64,000 nt of DNA from Pseudomonas prosekii (GTDB taxonomy: Bacteria > Pseudomonadota > Gammaproteobacteria > Pseudomonadales > Pseudomonadaceae): NCBI RefSeq assembly GCF_900105155.1, contig NZ_LT629762.1, forward strand, positions 4,182,501 to 4,246,500. The letters run 5' to 3'. This document shows positions 22,181 to 29,675 of the stretch, one piece after another. Position 1 is the first letter of the stretch; every line of letters begins with the position of its first letter. The notes below the pieces were generated by a model that was not told where the DNA came from, searched no databases, and saw nothing but the letters and a program-made list of their open reading frames with translations. The position numbers were made by a program, and so were the translations under genes.

Positions 22181-23557
22181 ATGTCCTTTACCCGTCGACA
22201 AATACTCGGTGGTCTGGCCGGTCTTGTGGTGGTTGGCGTGGGGGCCGGGGGTGCGTCGCGTTATTGGCTGGGCAAGATGGCCGACGCAGAGGCCGGCCAC
22301 GACTATGAACTGATCGCCGCGCCGCTCGACGTCGAACTGGTCGCCGGGCACACAACCCAAGCCTGGGCGTTCGGCCCGTCGGCGCCGGGCACCGAGTTGC
22401 GTGTGCGTCAGGGTGAATGGCTGCGGGTGCGCTTCATCAATCACTTGCCGGTCGCGACCACCATCCACTGGCACGGCATTCGCCTGCCGCTGGAAATGGA
22501 CGGCGTGCCGTACGTCTCGCAGCTCCCAGTGCTGCCGGGCGAATACTTCGACTACCAATTCCGCGTGCCCGACGCTGGCAGCTATTGGTATCACCCGCAC
22601 GTCAACAGCAGCGAAGAACTCGGGCGCGGCCTCGTCGGTCCGTTGATCGTCGAAGAGCGCGAGCCCACCGGTTTCCAGTACGAAAAAACCCTGAGCCTGA
22701 AGAGTTGGCACGTCGATGAAGAGGGCGCGTTCGTCGCGTTCAGCATTCCCCGTGAAGCGGCGCGCGGCGGCACCGCCGGGCGGCTGTCGACCATCAACGG
22801 TGTGCCGGTGCCTGTGATCGATTTGCCCGCCGGGCAGATCACTCGCGTGCGCGTGCTCAACCTCGACAACACCCTGACTTATCGCCTGAACATTCCCGGC
22901 GTCGAAGCGCAGATCTACGCGCTGGACGGCAACCCGATCACACCGCGCCCGCTGGGCAAGGAATACTGGCTTGGCCCGGGCATGCGCATTTGCTTGGCAA
23001 TCAAGGCCCCGGCGGCCGGTGAAGAATTGTCGTTGCGCAACGGCCCGGTGCGACTGGGCACCCTGCGTTCGGTGGCCAACAATGACGCGCCGACCCAGTG
23101 GCCACCGGCGCTGCCGGCCAATCCGGTGTCCGAGCCGGACCTGGCGAATGCCGAGAAACTCAACTTCAATTTCGAATGGGTCGGCTCGGTTTCGGTCAAC
23201 GTCGACAACGGCAAGCCGCCGAGCCTGTGGCAGATCAACGGCAAGGCTTGGGACATCACTGACAAGACCTGCGCCGACCGCCCGATTGCCAAGCTCGAAA
23301 AGGGCAAAAGCTACATTTTCGAATTGAAAAACATGACGCAATACCAGCACCCGATTCACCTGCACGGCATGAGTTTCAAAGTCATCGCGTCGAATCGGCA
23401 CAAGGTCATTCCGTATTTCACCGACACCTATCTGTTGGGCAAAAACGAGCGCGCGCAAGTGGCGTTGGTGGCGGATAACCCCGGCGTCTGGATGTTCCAC
23501 TGCCATGTGATCGACCACATGGAAACCGGCCTGATGGCCGCCATCGAGGTGGCGTGA
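22181..23557 (+). CDS. Multicopper oxidase, Tat-exported
   Basis: A 458-aa periplasmic oxidase. The N-terminal twin-arginine signal SFTRRQILGGLAGLVVVGVG shows export of a folded cofactor-bound protein. The four copper-ligand motifs are intact: HWHG (about 98), YWYHPHVNS, HPIHLHGMSF and HCHVIDHMETGLM, the last with the type-1 Cys. The order matches the CopA/CueO-type cupredoxin three-domain family. There is no Met-rich insert of the CueO kind. Likely substrates are cuprous ion, phenolics or manganese. The start at 22181 is chosen from the Tat motif; an upstream frame runs into the repeat element. It overlaps tadA by one base. Confidence 0.92.
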   Translation: MSFTRRQILGGLAGLVVVGVGAGGASRYWLGKMADAEAGHDYELIAAPLDVELVAGHTTQAWAFGPSAPGTELRVRQGEWLRVRFINHLPVATTIHWHGIRLPLEMDGVPYVSQLPVLPGEYFDYQFRVPDAGSYWYHPHVNSSEELGRGLVGPLIVEEREPTGFQYEKTLSLKSWHVDEEGAFVAFSIPREAARGGTAGRLSTINGVPVPVIDLPAGQITRVRVLNLDNTLTYRLNIPGVEAQIYALDGNPITPRPLGKEYWLGPGMRICLAIKAPAAGEELSLRNGPVRLGTLRSVANNDAPTQWPPALPANPVSEPDLANAEKLNFNFEWVGSVSVNVDNGKPPSLWQINGKAWDITDKTCADRPIAKLEKGKSYIFELKNMTQYQHPIHLHGMSFKVIASNRHKVIPYFTDTYLLGKNERAQVALVADNPGVWMFHCHVIDHMETGLMAAIEVA

Positions 23558-24054
23558 TGCGGCAGATTCGTCCCGCGGCGATCATCGACCGCAGCCGTGA
23601 CCGCGATTTCATGCGCGAAGCCCTGGCGCTCGCCGCTCAAGGCGCGGCCCTCGGCGAAGTGCCGGTCGGCGCGGTGCTGGTGCAAAACGGCGAGATCATC
23701 GGGCGCGGCTTCAACTGCCCGATCAGCGGCAGCGACCCCAGCGCCCACGCCGAAATGGTCGCGATCCGCGCCGCCGCCACCGCCGCCAGCAACTATCGCC
23801 TGCCGGGCAGCACGCTCTACGTGACACTCGAACCGTGCAGCATGTGCGCCGGGCTGATCGTGCACTCGCGGATTGCGCGGGTGGTGTACGGCGCGCTGGA
23901 GCCAAAAGCCGGGATCGTGCAGAGCCAGGGGCAGTTCTTTACCCAAAGCTTTTTGAATCATCGGGTGGTGTTTGAAGGCGGGGTATTGGCGGATGAGTGT
24001 GGGGCAGTGCTGAGCGAATTCTTCAAGGCCCGAAGGGCTAAACCCGCAGAGTAA
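23557..24054 (+). CDS. tadA: tRNA(Arg) adenosine-34 deaminase
   Basis: Converts A34 to inosine in tRNA-Arg(ACG), essential for reading CGN codons. It is 165 aa. The zinc-dependent deaminase motifs are SAHAEMVAIRAA (HAE) and TLEPCSMCAGLIVHSRI (PCxxC). KAGIVQSQGQF and FNCPISGSDPSAHAE match TadA. The TGATG overlap with the oxidase stop suggests translational coupling, although the two functions are unrelated. The C-terminal tail KARRAKPAE is short and basic. Confidence 0.95.
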   Translation: MRQIRPAAIIDRSRDRDFMREALALAAQGAALGEVPVGAVLVQNGEIIGRGFNCPISGSDPSAHAEMVAIRAAATAASNYRLPGSTLYVTLEPCSMCAGLIVHSRIARVVYGALEPKAGIVQSQGQFFTQSFLNHRVVFEGGVLADECGAVLSEFFKARRAKPAE

Positions 24055-24065
24055 ACACCGAATTA

Positions 24066-24158
24066 CTGTGGGAGTGAGCCTGCTCGCGATAGCGGACCAA
24101 CCTTCAACATCTTTGTTGGCTGAAAGGTCCTTATCGCGAGCAGGCTCACTCCCACAGG
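24066..24158. repeat. REP doublet (REPIN)
   Basis: CTGTGGGAGTGAGCCTGCTC and its inverse GAGCAGGCTCACTCCCACAG, about 45 bases apart, between the convergent tadA and cmoB. Confidence 0.92.
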
Positions 24159-24184
24159 TTTTTTGGTGACTGGGAGATCGGGGT

Positions 24185-25141
24185 TTATTTACGGGCAACG
24201 ATCACGGCACGCATCGGCGCCGGCAGTCCTTCGACGGTTTTGCTGTGATCGTCCGGATCAAGAAAATCACTCAGCGACTGATACTTCATCCATTCCGTCC
24301 CGCGCTGCTCCTCGACCGTCGTCGTGCTCACATCCACGCAGCGCACGTCGCTGAATCCGGCGCGGCGCAGCCACAATTCCAGCGCCGGCACCGATGGCAG
24401 GAACCACACGTTGCGCATCTGCGCATAACGGTCCTCCGGCACCAGCACTTGCTGCTGATCGCCGGCAATCACCAATGTCTCCAGCACCAGTTCGCCGCCC
24501 TTGACCAGGCAATCCTTGAGCGCCAGCAAATGCTCGATCGGTGAGCGACGGTGATAGAACACGCCCATCGAAAACACCGTGTCGAAGCCTTCCATATTCG
24601 GCGGCAAGTCTTCGAACGGGAACGGCAGATGCCAGGCATTCGGCTCTGACAAGTAACGCTGAACCGCCTGAAACTGGCAGAAGAACAACCAGTTCGGATC
24701 GACGCCGATCACGCTGTCAGCGCCGGCGCCGAGCATGCGCCACATGTAATAACCATTGCCGCAGCCGACATCGAGGATGCGTTTGCCCTGCAAGTCCAGA
24801 TGCGGCGCGACCCGCGACCACTTCCAGTCCGAGCGCCATTCGGTGTCGACGTGCACGCCGAACAGGTCGAACGGTCCCTTGCGCCACGGCGACAGCCCCA
24901 TCAGCGCCGTGCGCATTTGCGCGCGGGTGGCATCGTCGCAATCGGTATCGAGCGTCAGACCGTTAAGCAGATCGACTTCGCTCGGCTGAATCTTCGGTAA
25001 CGCGTCCAGCGCGCTTTGCCAGCGCTCCAGATCGCCGTGACCCTTTTCCATTTTCTTGTCGAGTTGCGCCTGCAACGTGTTGGCCCAATCGGCCAGCGGC
25101 GTGCCGGCCAGACGGCGGGCGAGGGGGGACAGATCAATCAT
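24185..25141 (-). CDS. cmoB: tRNA U34 carboxymethyltransferase CmoB
   Basis: Transfers a carboxymethyl group from carboxy-SAM to 5-hydroxyuridine-34, giving cmo5U in wobble tRNAs. It is 318 aa. The methyltransferase domain has the motif [21 protein letters not shown] (about 123-143) and the family-specific [21 protein letters not shown]. The N-terminal helical region (DLSPLARRL...[11 protein letters not shown]) and [20 protein letters not shown] are characteristic of CmoB. Its ATG overlaps the cmoA stop by four bases, the usual cmoAB coupling. Confidence 0.96.
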   Translation of the reverse strand: MIDLSPLARRLAGTPLADWANTLQAQLDKKMEKGHGDLERWQSALDALPKIQPSEVDLLNGLTLDTDCDDATRAQMRTALMGLSPWRKGPFDLFGVHVDTEWRSDWKWSRVAPHLDLQGKRILDVGCGNGYYMWRMLGAGADSVIGVDPNWLFFCQFQAVQRYLSEPNAWHLPFPFEDLPPNMEGFDTVFSMGVFYHRRSPIEHLLALKDCLVKGGELVLETLVIAGDQQQVLVPEDRYAQMRNVWFLPSVPALELWLRRAGFSDVRCVDVSTTTVEEQRGTEWMKYQSLSDFLDPDDHSKTVEGLPAPMRAVIVARK

Positions 25142-25881
25142 GGCAAGGCAATCAACGAGGCAAAGTTAAGACACTGGAACCACGGCACGACTTTCGAGAA
25201 CCCGGCGGCCAACAGGCGTTCGCGGTGTTCTTCGAGGCTGTCGGGCTTCATGACGTTTTCGATGGCGCTGCGTTTCTGGGCGATTTCCAGTTCGCTGTAG
25301 CCGTTGGCGCGCTTGAACGCGACGTGCAAATCGGTGAGCAGCGCATGCTCTTCCAGATCATTGAAACGCAGCTTCTCCGACAGAATCAGCGCGCCGCCCG
25401 GCAACAGCGATTGGCGGATGCGGCTGAGCAACGCGGTGCGCTGCTCCGGGGCGATGAATTGCAGGGTAAAGTTCAGCGCCACCACCGAGGCCGGCTGAAA
25501 GTCGAGGGCCAGAATGTCACCTTCGATCACCTCGACCGGCAGCAACTCCTGGAACATCGAGTCCTGACCATTAAGGTATTCGCGGCAGCGCTCGACCATC
25601 GCCGCCGAGTTATCCACAGCGATCACCCGGCAACCGTCGGTGCGCACATGCCGGCGCAACGCTTGAGTCACCGCCCCCAGCGACGAGCCGAGGTCGTAGA
25701 GCACGCTGTTCGGCTGGGCGAATTGCGCGGCGAGCACGCCGAGGTTTTCAACGATGGTCGGGTAACCCGGCACCGAGCGCTTGATCATGTCCGGGAACAC
25801 CCGCACCACGTCCTCGTTGAAGGCGAAGTCAGGCACCTGGGCCAAAGGCTGGGCGAATAGGCGATCGGGTTCTTTGCTCAC
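25138..25881 (-). CDS. cmoA: Carboxy-S-adenosyl-L-methionine synthase
   Basis: Makes carboxy-SAM from SAM and prephenate, the donor used by CmoB. It is 247 aa from a GTG start giving [33 protein letters not shown], the standard N-terminus in pseudomonads. The SAM-binding motif [16 protein letters not shown] and the conserved [11 protein letters not shown] are visible. Earlier in-frame ATG codons (such as 25917) exist but lack ribosome-binding sites. cmoA precedes cmoB with an ATGA overlap. Confidence 0.95.
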   Translation of the reverse strand: MSKEPDRLFAQPLAQVPDFAFNEDVVRVFPDMIKRSVPGYPTIVENLGVLAAQFAQPNSVLYDLGSSLGAVTQALRRHVRTDGCRVIAVDNSAAMVERCREYLNGQDSMFQELLPVEVIEGDILALDFQPASVVALNFTLQFIAPEQRTALLSRIRQSLLPGGALILSEKLRFNDLEEHALLTDLHVAFKRANGYSELEIAQKRSAIENVMKPDSLEEHRERLLAAGFSKVVPWFQCLNFASLIALP

Positions 25882-26077
25882 GGCGGTTCCAGCGGCATAG
25901 GTGGAAAAGGCCGGCATTTTAGCCAAATTGCCCGGGGGATGCGCGGGTTGTCTGATAAACCGTGGGGAAAGTCGATGGGGGTACTCGTGGGGCGAGAGCG
26001 GCGGACAGCGTATTGCAAGGGTCAAAATGGCGGAATGGCTAAACCCGAAACCAGATCTGGCCATTCACAGCTGATTT

Positions 26078-26554
26078 TTACAGTGGGCGCAGCAATACGA
26101 TCAGGGTCGCTTTGCCGACGATTTTTAATTCTTCGTTTCTCGCGTTAACGCCTTTGAAGTCGTAACTCAGTGTGTAATGCAGTTTGCTCTCGCTGCTCTC
26201 GATCGACATCACCGAGAACGAGCCGCTCTTCGGTTTGTACTGCAACGAGGTGATCAGGCCCGGGAGCGCGGCGGTCTCGAAGTAGTCGACGGTATTAAAC
26301 GGAAAGTTGGCATCGCCGACCTGGTAGGTATCGGATTTGATGTTTTTGTCGAAGACCAGGCTGAAGCCTTTTTTCGATGCCCCGGAGATTTCTTCGGCGT
26401 TGGCGCAGGCGATAAAAGAAATCAGTGAACTGTTGGGGTCGGCGTCGAATTGGACAGCCTGGCTGAAAAAGGGCACACGGTCGGAAACGACGGCAGTAAA
26501 TTCGGCGCTGACGGAGACACTGCGTGTGACTGGCGCTTCGTTAAAGATATTCAT
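26078..26554 (-). CDS. Small beta-rich hypothetical protein (protein A of a local family)
   Basis: A 158-aa protein with no signal peptide or membrane span, preceded by a strong GGGAAGG ribosome-binding site. Alternating hydrophobic residues throughout suggest an all-beta fold. The segment KGFSLVFDKNIKSDTY (62-77) aligns with ERHISFSLLGNIASGTY and ERRISLHLSGDITSGTY in two neighbours (28422 and 28981), so the three look like divergent paralogues. A CTGTCAGATCTGACAG box lies 76 bases upstream with a TAGTAT -10 at the right distance. No catalytic motif is recognisable. Function unknown. Confidence 0.75.
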   Translation of the reverse strand: MNIFNEAPVTRSVSVSAEFTAVVSDRVPFFSQAVQFDADPNSSLISFIACANAEEISGASKKGFSLVFDKNIKSDTYQVGDANFPFNTVDYFETAALPGLITSLQYKPKSGSFSVMSIESSESKLHYTLSYDFKGVNARNEELKIVGKATLIVLLRPL

Positions 26555-26600
26555 GAGTACCTTCCCTGTAGAAATCAGTGTGGCTTGAGTGCCACGCCGG

Positions 26601-26645
26601 ATACTAGGCTGCGTGAAGGTTCATGGGTACTGTCAGATCTGACAG
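26601..26645 (-). promoter_or_regulatory. Lux-box-like promoter of protein A gene
   Basis: The perfect 16-bp palindrome CTGTCAGATCTGACAG lies at 26630-26645. It overlaps the 3' end of the upstream gene. On the minus strand TA follows, then 21 bases, then the -10-like TAGTAT (26606-26601). The same arrangement recurs at four other loci in the window. Confidence 0.6.
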
Positions 26646-27079
26646 GCTCGCAGGGTAAACGCACACTCAACCTTGAAGACTTCGGGAGCCGCATCCTCGA
26701 CATCGTCCAATTCGAAATCGACATCGAACGTGGCGGAATACACGTTGCTGTGCGGATCCAGGTTGAGATAAACCGAGCCCGTCAGTGGTCGGGTCCGAAA
26801 GAATGTGTAGTTTCTGAGTCCTGCGTATCCCAGCAACAGATAGTCATTGGGATAAGGGTGAAAGCCGTTTGCCGGCAACTGCGAGCCGTCCTTCTTCAGC
26901 AGGACACTGCACACGGTGGTGTCGCCGGGAAGGCGTTCTTCCCAGGCGCGGCACTCGAGTTTCAGCCAGTTGGTTTCACTGATGATCAATCTGGACGTCG
27001 AAAAGCTTTCGCCGGTGCTGGTCGTCATCAGCCAGCGGCCCGCCGCTTCCCTTTCCTGGTCTTCTGAAGCGATTTGCAC
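26633..27079 (-). CDS. Small hypothetical protein (protein B)
   Basis: A 148-aa soluble protein with a GTG start preceded by CAGGGAGATGTTCT. It has no signal peptide. The C-terminal half (SVYLNLDPHSNVYSATFDVDFELDD) is beta-rich and acidic. Similarity to proteins A, C and D is not convincing, although size, orientation and promoter motif are shared. Its stop codon lies inside the palindromic box of the next gene. Base composition is less GC-rich than that of the flanking housekeeping genes. Function unknown. Confidence 0.7.
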   Translation of the reverse strand: MQIASEDQEREAAGRWLMTTSTGESFSTSRLIISETNWLKLECRAWEERLPGDTTVCSVLLKKDGSQLPANGFHPYPNDYLLLGYAGLRNYTFFRTRPLTGSVYLNLDPHSNVYSATFDVDFELDDVEDAAPEVFKVECAFTLRACQI

Positions 27080-27117
27080 AGAACATCTCCCTGATAACGG
27101 TGTTCGCCATTACCGGG

Positions 27118-27162
27118 AGGATAGGGTGGTTGCTTCAAGGCCGCTACTGTCAGAAATACCAG
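27118..27162 (-). promoter_or_regulatory. Lux-box-like promoter of protein B gene
   Basis: Minus-strand CTGGTATTTCTGACAG (27162-27147) followed by TA, 21 bases and TATCCT (27123-27118) as -10. It matches the other boxes except that the left half reads CTGG. Confidence 0.55.
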
Positions 27163-27191
27163 TTGCAAATGTCGTCAGGAGGGTTGCTGTT

Positions 27192-27848
27192 TCAGGCAGT
27201 GTTGCCGGTATCGCGTGGCAGTCTTTTCGAGAATGCCGAGGCGGCGATGCCCCACTGGCCCAACCAGTAACTGAGGATGATGACGTACGGCGCGGCGTTG
27301 AACGGCGTGACGAAGCGGTTGATACCGATCACGCTGTCGGAGAAGACGAACGCCAGCGCGCCCGCCGCCGCCAGCAGCGCAGAGCGTTTCGGCACGTCGG
27401 TGCCGAGCCGGGCGAGGGCGCGCCAGAGCATCGCGCTGATCGCCATGGCGTAGACGATCACTGGCACCAGCAAGGGGCCGAGGCCGTTCGATATGAGAAT
27501 GCCGAGCAGCAGCGCACCGACGCCGAGGGCGATGACCAGCGGCAAGAGTGCCAGGCGCCGGCAATCGCTCAAGTAGGCTTTGAGGTACGCCAGATGCGCG
27601 ACCAGAAACGCCCCGAGCCCAAACACAAACAGATCCCCCGGCCATGCCAGCAGCACGTCGCCGAGTAGCGAGAAAATCAACCCGAGGCTGATCCAGCGCC
27701 GATATTCGGTGGGCGGCGCGTCGTGCAGCCAACCGAGCAGGGCCAGCACCGGCAATGGCTTGACCAGCAGGCAAAGCAGCGCGGCGTGCACGCTCAAACC
27801 GTAGAGAAAAGTCACCGCGCCCATCAGCGCGAGGATCAGCCAACCCAC
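27192..27848 (-). CDS. Lysoplasmalogenase-like membrane protein (YhhN family)
   Basis: A 218-aa integral membrane protein with about eight hydrophobic helices, GTG start. The family pattern is clear: LVKPLPVLALL, SLGLIFSLLGDVLLAWPGDLFVFGLGAFLVAHLAY, and the C-terminal GALAFVFSDSVIGINRFV...IILSYWLGQWGIAAS. Conserved Asp residues within GDVLL and FSDS are the proposed catalytic acids of TMEM86/YhhN lysoplasmalogenases, which cleave vinyl-ether lysolipids. Bacterial substrates are uncertain. It follows the inhibitor lipoprotein gene with a 2-base gap. Confidence 0.85.
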   Translation of the reverse strand: MGWLILALMGAVTFLYGLSVHAALLCLLVKPLPVLALLGWLHDAPPTEYRRWISLGLIFSLLGDVLLAWPGDLFVFGLGAFLVAHLAYLKAYLSDCRRLALLPLVIALGVGALLLGILISNGLGPLLVPVIVYAMAISAMLWRALARLGTDVPKRSALLAAAGALAFVFSDSVIGINRFVTPFNAAPYVIILSYWLGQWGIAASAFSKRLPRDTGNTA

Positions 27849-27850
27849 GA

Positions 27851-28258
27851 TCAGTTAACCGAAATGGCGCAGTCGAAAGTTTGCACCGCTGGCACCTCTG
27901 GTGCCCACGGTTGTGAGTACGTCAGGCGCAAACGGCCGGTGCCGCTGGCGAACGACTGGAAACGCCAGGTCGAAACCCCGGCGCTGCCGACGATGCCGGC
28001 GTCTTCCGGATTGCTGTAGACCTCGGGGCTCAATGCGCGCAACACGCCACCGGCGGAATCCTGGATCGACCAGCGATAACCCGTGGTCGGGTTGCTCGGC
28101 AGCATCACGATCAGGTTTTGCCCGTTGTGCAGTTTCGCCGGGCATTCGCTTTGTTTTTCCACGGTCACGTTCTGGCTGGTCTGCGAGGCGCAACCGGCCA
28201 GCAAAGCGACTGCCATCAGCGCGGCAGCGAGGGGAACAAACAGGCGGGTGGGGGACAT
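27851..28258 (-). CDS. Chagasin-type (I42) cysteine-protease inhibitor lipoprotein
   Basis: A 135-aa lipoprotein: the signal peptide ends in LLAGC, so the mature protein is lipid-anchored at its Cys. The chagasin signatures are present: loop NPTTGYRW (about 65-72) and GTGRLRLTYSQPWAP, corresponding to the GxGxxxLxxxxxRPW region. Inhibitors of this type block papain-like cysteine proteases by inserting three loops into the active site. The target in the envelope is unknown. The start MSPTRLFVPLAAAL is chosen because it gives a good signal peptide; the longer frame adds a non-signal extension. Confidence 0.88.
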   Translation of the reverse strand: MSPTRLFVPLAAALMAVALLAGCASQTSQNVTVEKQSECPAKLHNGQNLIVMLPSNPTTGYRWSIQDSAGGVLRALSPEVYSNPEDAGIVGSAGVSTWRFQSFASGTGRLRLTYSQPWAPEVPAVQTFDCAISVN

Positions 28259-28273
28259 AAGGTCAGAGGCTCC

Positions 28274-28317
28274 GGCATTCACGACGAACGGCGAGCATAA
28301 CTGAAGATGAGACAAAG
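28274..28317. repeat. 44-bp direct repeat, copy 1
   Basis: GCATTCACGACGAACGGCGA and the following bases up to GAGACAAAG recur at 28925-28968 with about seven differences, same orientation. Here it is the upstream region of the inhibitor lipoprotein gene. It may be a relic of a local duplication. Confidence 0.7.
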
Positions 28318-28421
28318 TGTGACAGTCAGTCAGGGATGGGCGGCGAGCCGGATTGCCGCATCGCCGCGTTTGGTTTTCTGCCACAGCGGTGATGCAGGTA
28401 TGCCATAACTCTCCGGGCGGC

Positions 28422-28862
28422 TTAATTCATCCCTTCAATATAAAACGTGAAGTTACCCTTCAACTCCCGAGTGGCGGTGCCGAGCCCGGACTTCGCCACA
28501 ATGGTGAACTCTTCAACTTCATAAGTGCGCTTTGGTGTTCCCGCGCCTGTCACCTTGATCCTCAAGGCACCTGATGTGATGGTGTATTGATTAGGCCGTT
28601 GCTTTGTCCCGTCATAAGTATGCTCCGTGTAACCGGCGGAGGAGAATGCCGAACCCTGTTGGAGCGGGTATGTTCCGCTGGCAATGTTGCCAAGAAGAGA
28701 AAATGAAATATGCCTCTCGCTGTAGGGTTGTCCTTGGTTGACATAAAACGTCAGCGAGTAGTCTTGCGGGTCAAACAGCGTATGAATGAATAAGTCCGTT
28801 GATTCGAACGGGACTCGATGGTTCGTGTTGAAGCTTATTTTGCCGTTGATATTCGTGTCCAT
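28422..28862 (-). CDS. Small beta-rich hypothetical protein (protein C of the local family)
   Basis: A 146-aa protein without signal peptide. ERHISFSLLGNIASGTYPL (49-67) closely matches ERRISLHLSGDITSGTYSF in the next gene upstream, and both end with a similar beta segment (ATRELKGNFTFYIEG versus KLEVEADFEVWLAV). The start is uncertain: ATG 28862 or the TTG two codons earlier. No box motif precedes it. It begins 119 bases after the stop of gene D and may be read from D's promoter. Lower GC than neighbours. Function unknown. Confidence 0.72.
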   Translation of the reverse strand: MDTNINGKISFNTNHRVPFESTDLFIHTLFDPQDYSLTFYVNQGQPYSERHISFSLLGNIASGTYPLQQGSAFSSAGYTEHTYDGTKQRPNQYTITSGALRIKVTGAGTPKRTYEVEEFTIVAKSGLGTATRELKGNFTFYIEGMN

Positions 28863-28924
28863 GAACAATCAATCTCATAGGTGGTTAAGGGGGAGCGAGC
28901 TGGCGCCCGCAGGTGAGAAATTCA

Positions 28925-28968
28925 GGTATTCACGACGAGCGTCGAGCAAAACTGAAGTTGAGACAAAG
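28925..28968. repeat. 44-bp direct repeat, copy 2
   Basis: GTATTCACGACGAGCGTCGA and the following bases match the upstream region of the inhibitor gene (28274-28317). It lies between genes D and C. Confidence 0.7.
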
Positions 28969-28980
28969 AGCGAGGATGAC

Positions 28981-29481
28981 TCAACCAATGAGAATGACTG
29001 CCAGCCAAACTTCAAAATCGGCTTCAACCTCCAGCTTGAGTCCTGTTCTAGAGGCAGCGGTAAAGTTCAGGCGTCTGGCGGTGTAGTATTCGAAATTCTC
29101 CGATACTTCCAGCTCAAGCGTTCCCTCTGTTGTTTCGAATGGCACGAGAAAATGCTGGTTTCCGATATTTTGCATTTCAGAGTAAGCCAACTGAATGATC
29201 GGCCCGCTCGTATCGTCTTTGTTGAAGGAATAGGTGCCGGAAGTGATGTCGCCGCTAAGATGCAAGGAAATTCGCCGCTCGCTGTGGCGGCCTCCGCGCT
29301 CCGCAATAGCCGTTACCATGAACTCCTTGCCGTCCGACACGTACTCTACTTGTTGAGTATGAAAATTCGCCCGGCGTTTTGTTACTCCAGTGTCGTCCTT
29401 GCGAGGAAAACTGGCGTTGAATTCACCTGTAATGTTGGCGAACTGAGTGGCGCGATAGGTAGAAACGGCGAAGTTGCTCAT
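28981..29481 (-). CDS. Small beta-rich hypothetical protein (protein D of the local family)
   Basis: A 166-aa protein starting MSNFAVSTYRATQFANITGEF. The ATG follows a run of eight A residues; the longer frame (to 29598) would include the promoter box and is rejected. Residues 68-84 (ERRISLHLSGDITSGTY) are the family core shared with C and, more weakly, A. The pattern of alternating polar and hydrophobic residues indicates a beta-sandwich. It has no signal peptide, cysteine pair or catalytic motif. A CTGTTAGTTCTGACAG box lies 69 bases upstream. Function unknown. Confidence 0.75.
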   Translation of the reverse strand: MSNFAVSTYRATQFANITGEFNASFPRKDDTGVTKRRANFHTQQVEYVSDGKEFMVTAIAERGGRHSERRISLHLSGDITSGTYSFNKDDTSGPIIQLAYSEMQNIGNQHFLVPFETTEGTLELEVSENFEYYTARRLNFTAASRTGLKLEVEADFEVWLAVILIG

Positions 29482-29520
29482 TTTTTTTCTGCCTGGCACT
29501 GATAAGAAGAGTCGATGCTT

Positions 29521-29565
29521 ATTGGAAGGCTTGGTGGGGTGAGCGTCTACTGTCAGAACTAACAG
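29521..29565 (-). promoter_or_regulatory. Lux-box-like promoter of protein D gene
   Basis: Minus-strand CTGTTAGTTCTGACAG (29565-29550), then TAGACG. Twenty-one bases after the TA comes TCCAAT (29526-29521), a weak -10. The TTCTGACAGTAGAC block is identical to that upstream of gtrA at 56.88 kb. Confidence 0.55.
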
Positions 29566-29624
29566 TTGAATAGGCCGTTTTGCTATAGGTTCAACCAAAT
29601 GTGCCTATATTTCGTCACTGAAAT

Positions 29625-29657
29625 AAAAAATGGCCAAGTTTTAATTTGGCCATTTTT
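29625..29657. terminator. Bidirectional terminator downstream of the Lon-like gene
   Basis: Thirteen-bp stem AAAAAATGGCCAA / TTGGCCATTTTTT with an AT loop. It ends the minus-strand Lon transcript and separates it from the small-protein block. Confidence 0.9.
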
Positions 29658-29675
29658 TGTGGGGGCGTATCAGGA

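Noticed and set aside
26630..26645. LexA (SOS) box reading of the CTG-N10-CAG motif
   Set aside because: The Pseudomonas LexA consensus has an AT-alternating centre (CTGTATATATATACAG). These sites share TTCTGACAGTAGAC instead, with conservation outside the palindrome and a -10 at 21 bases, so an activator site fits better. LexA is not excluded for the 32558 site, which is the most AT-rich.
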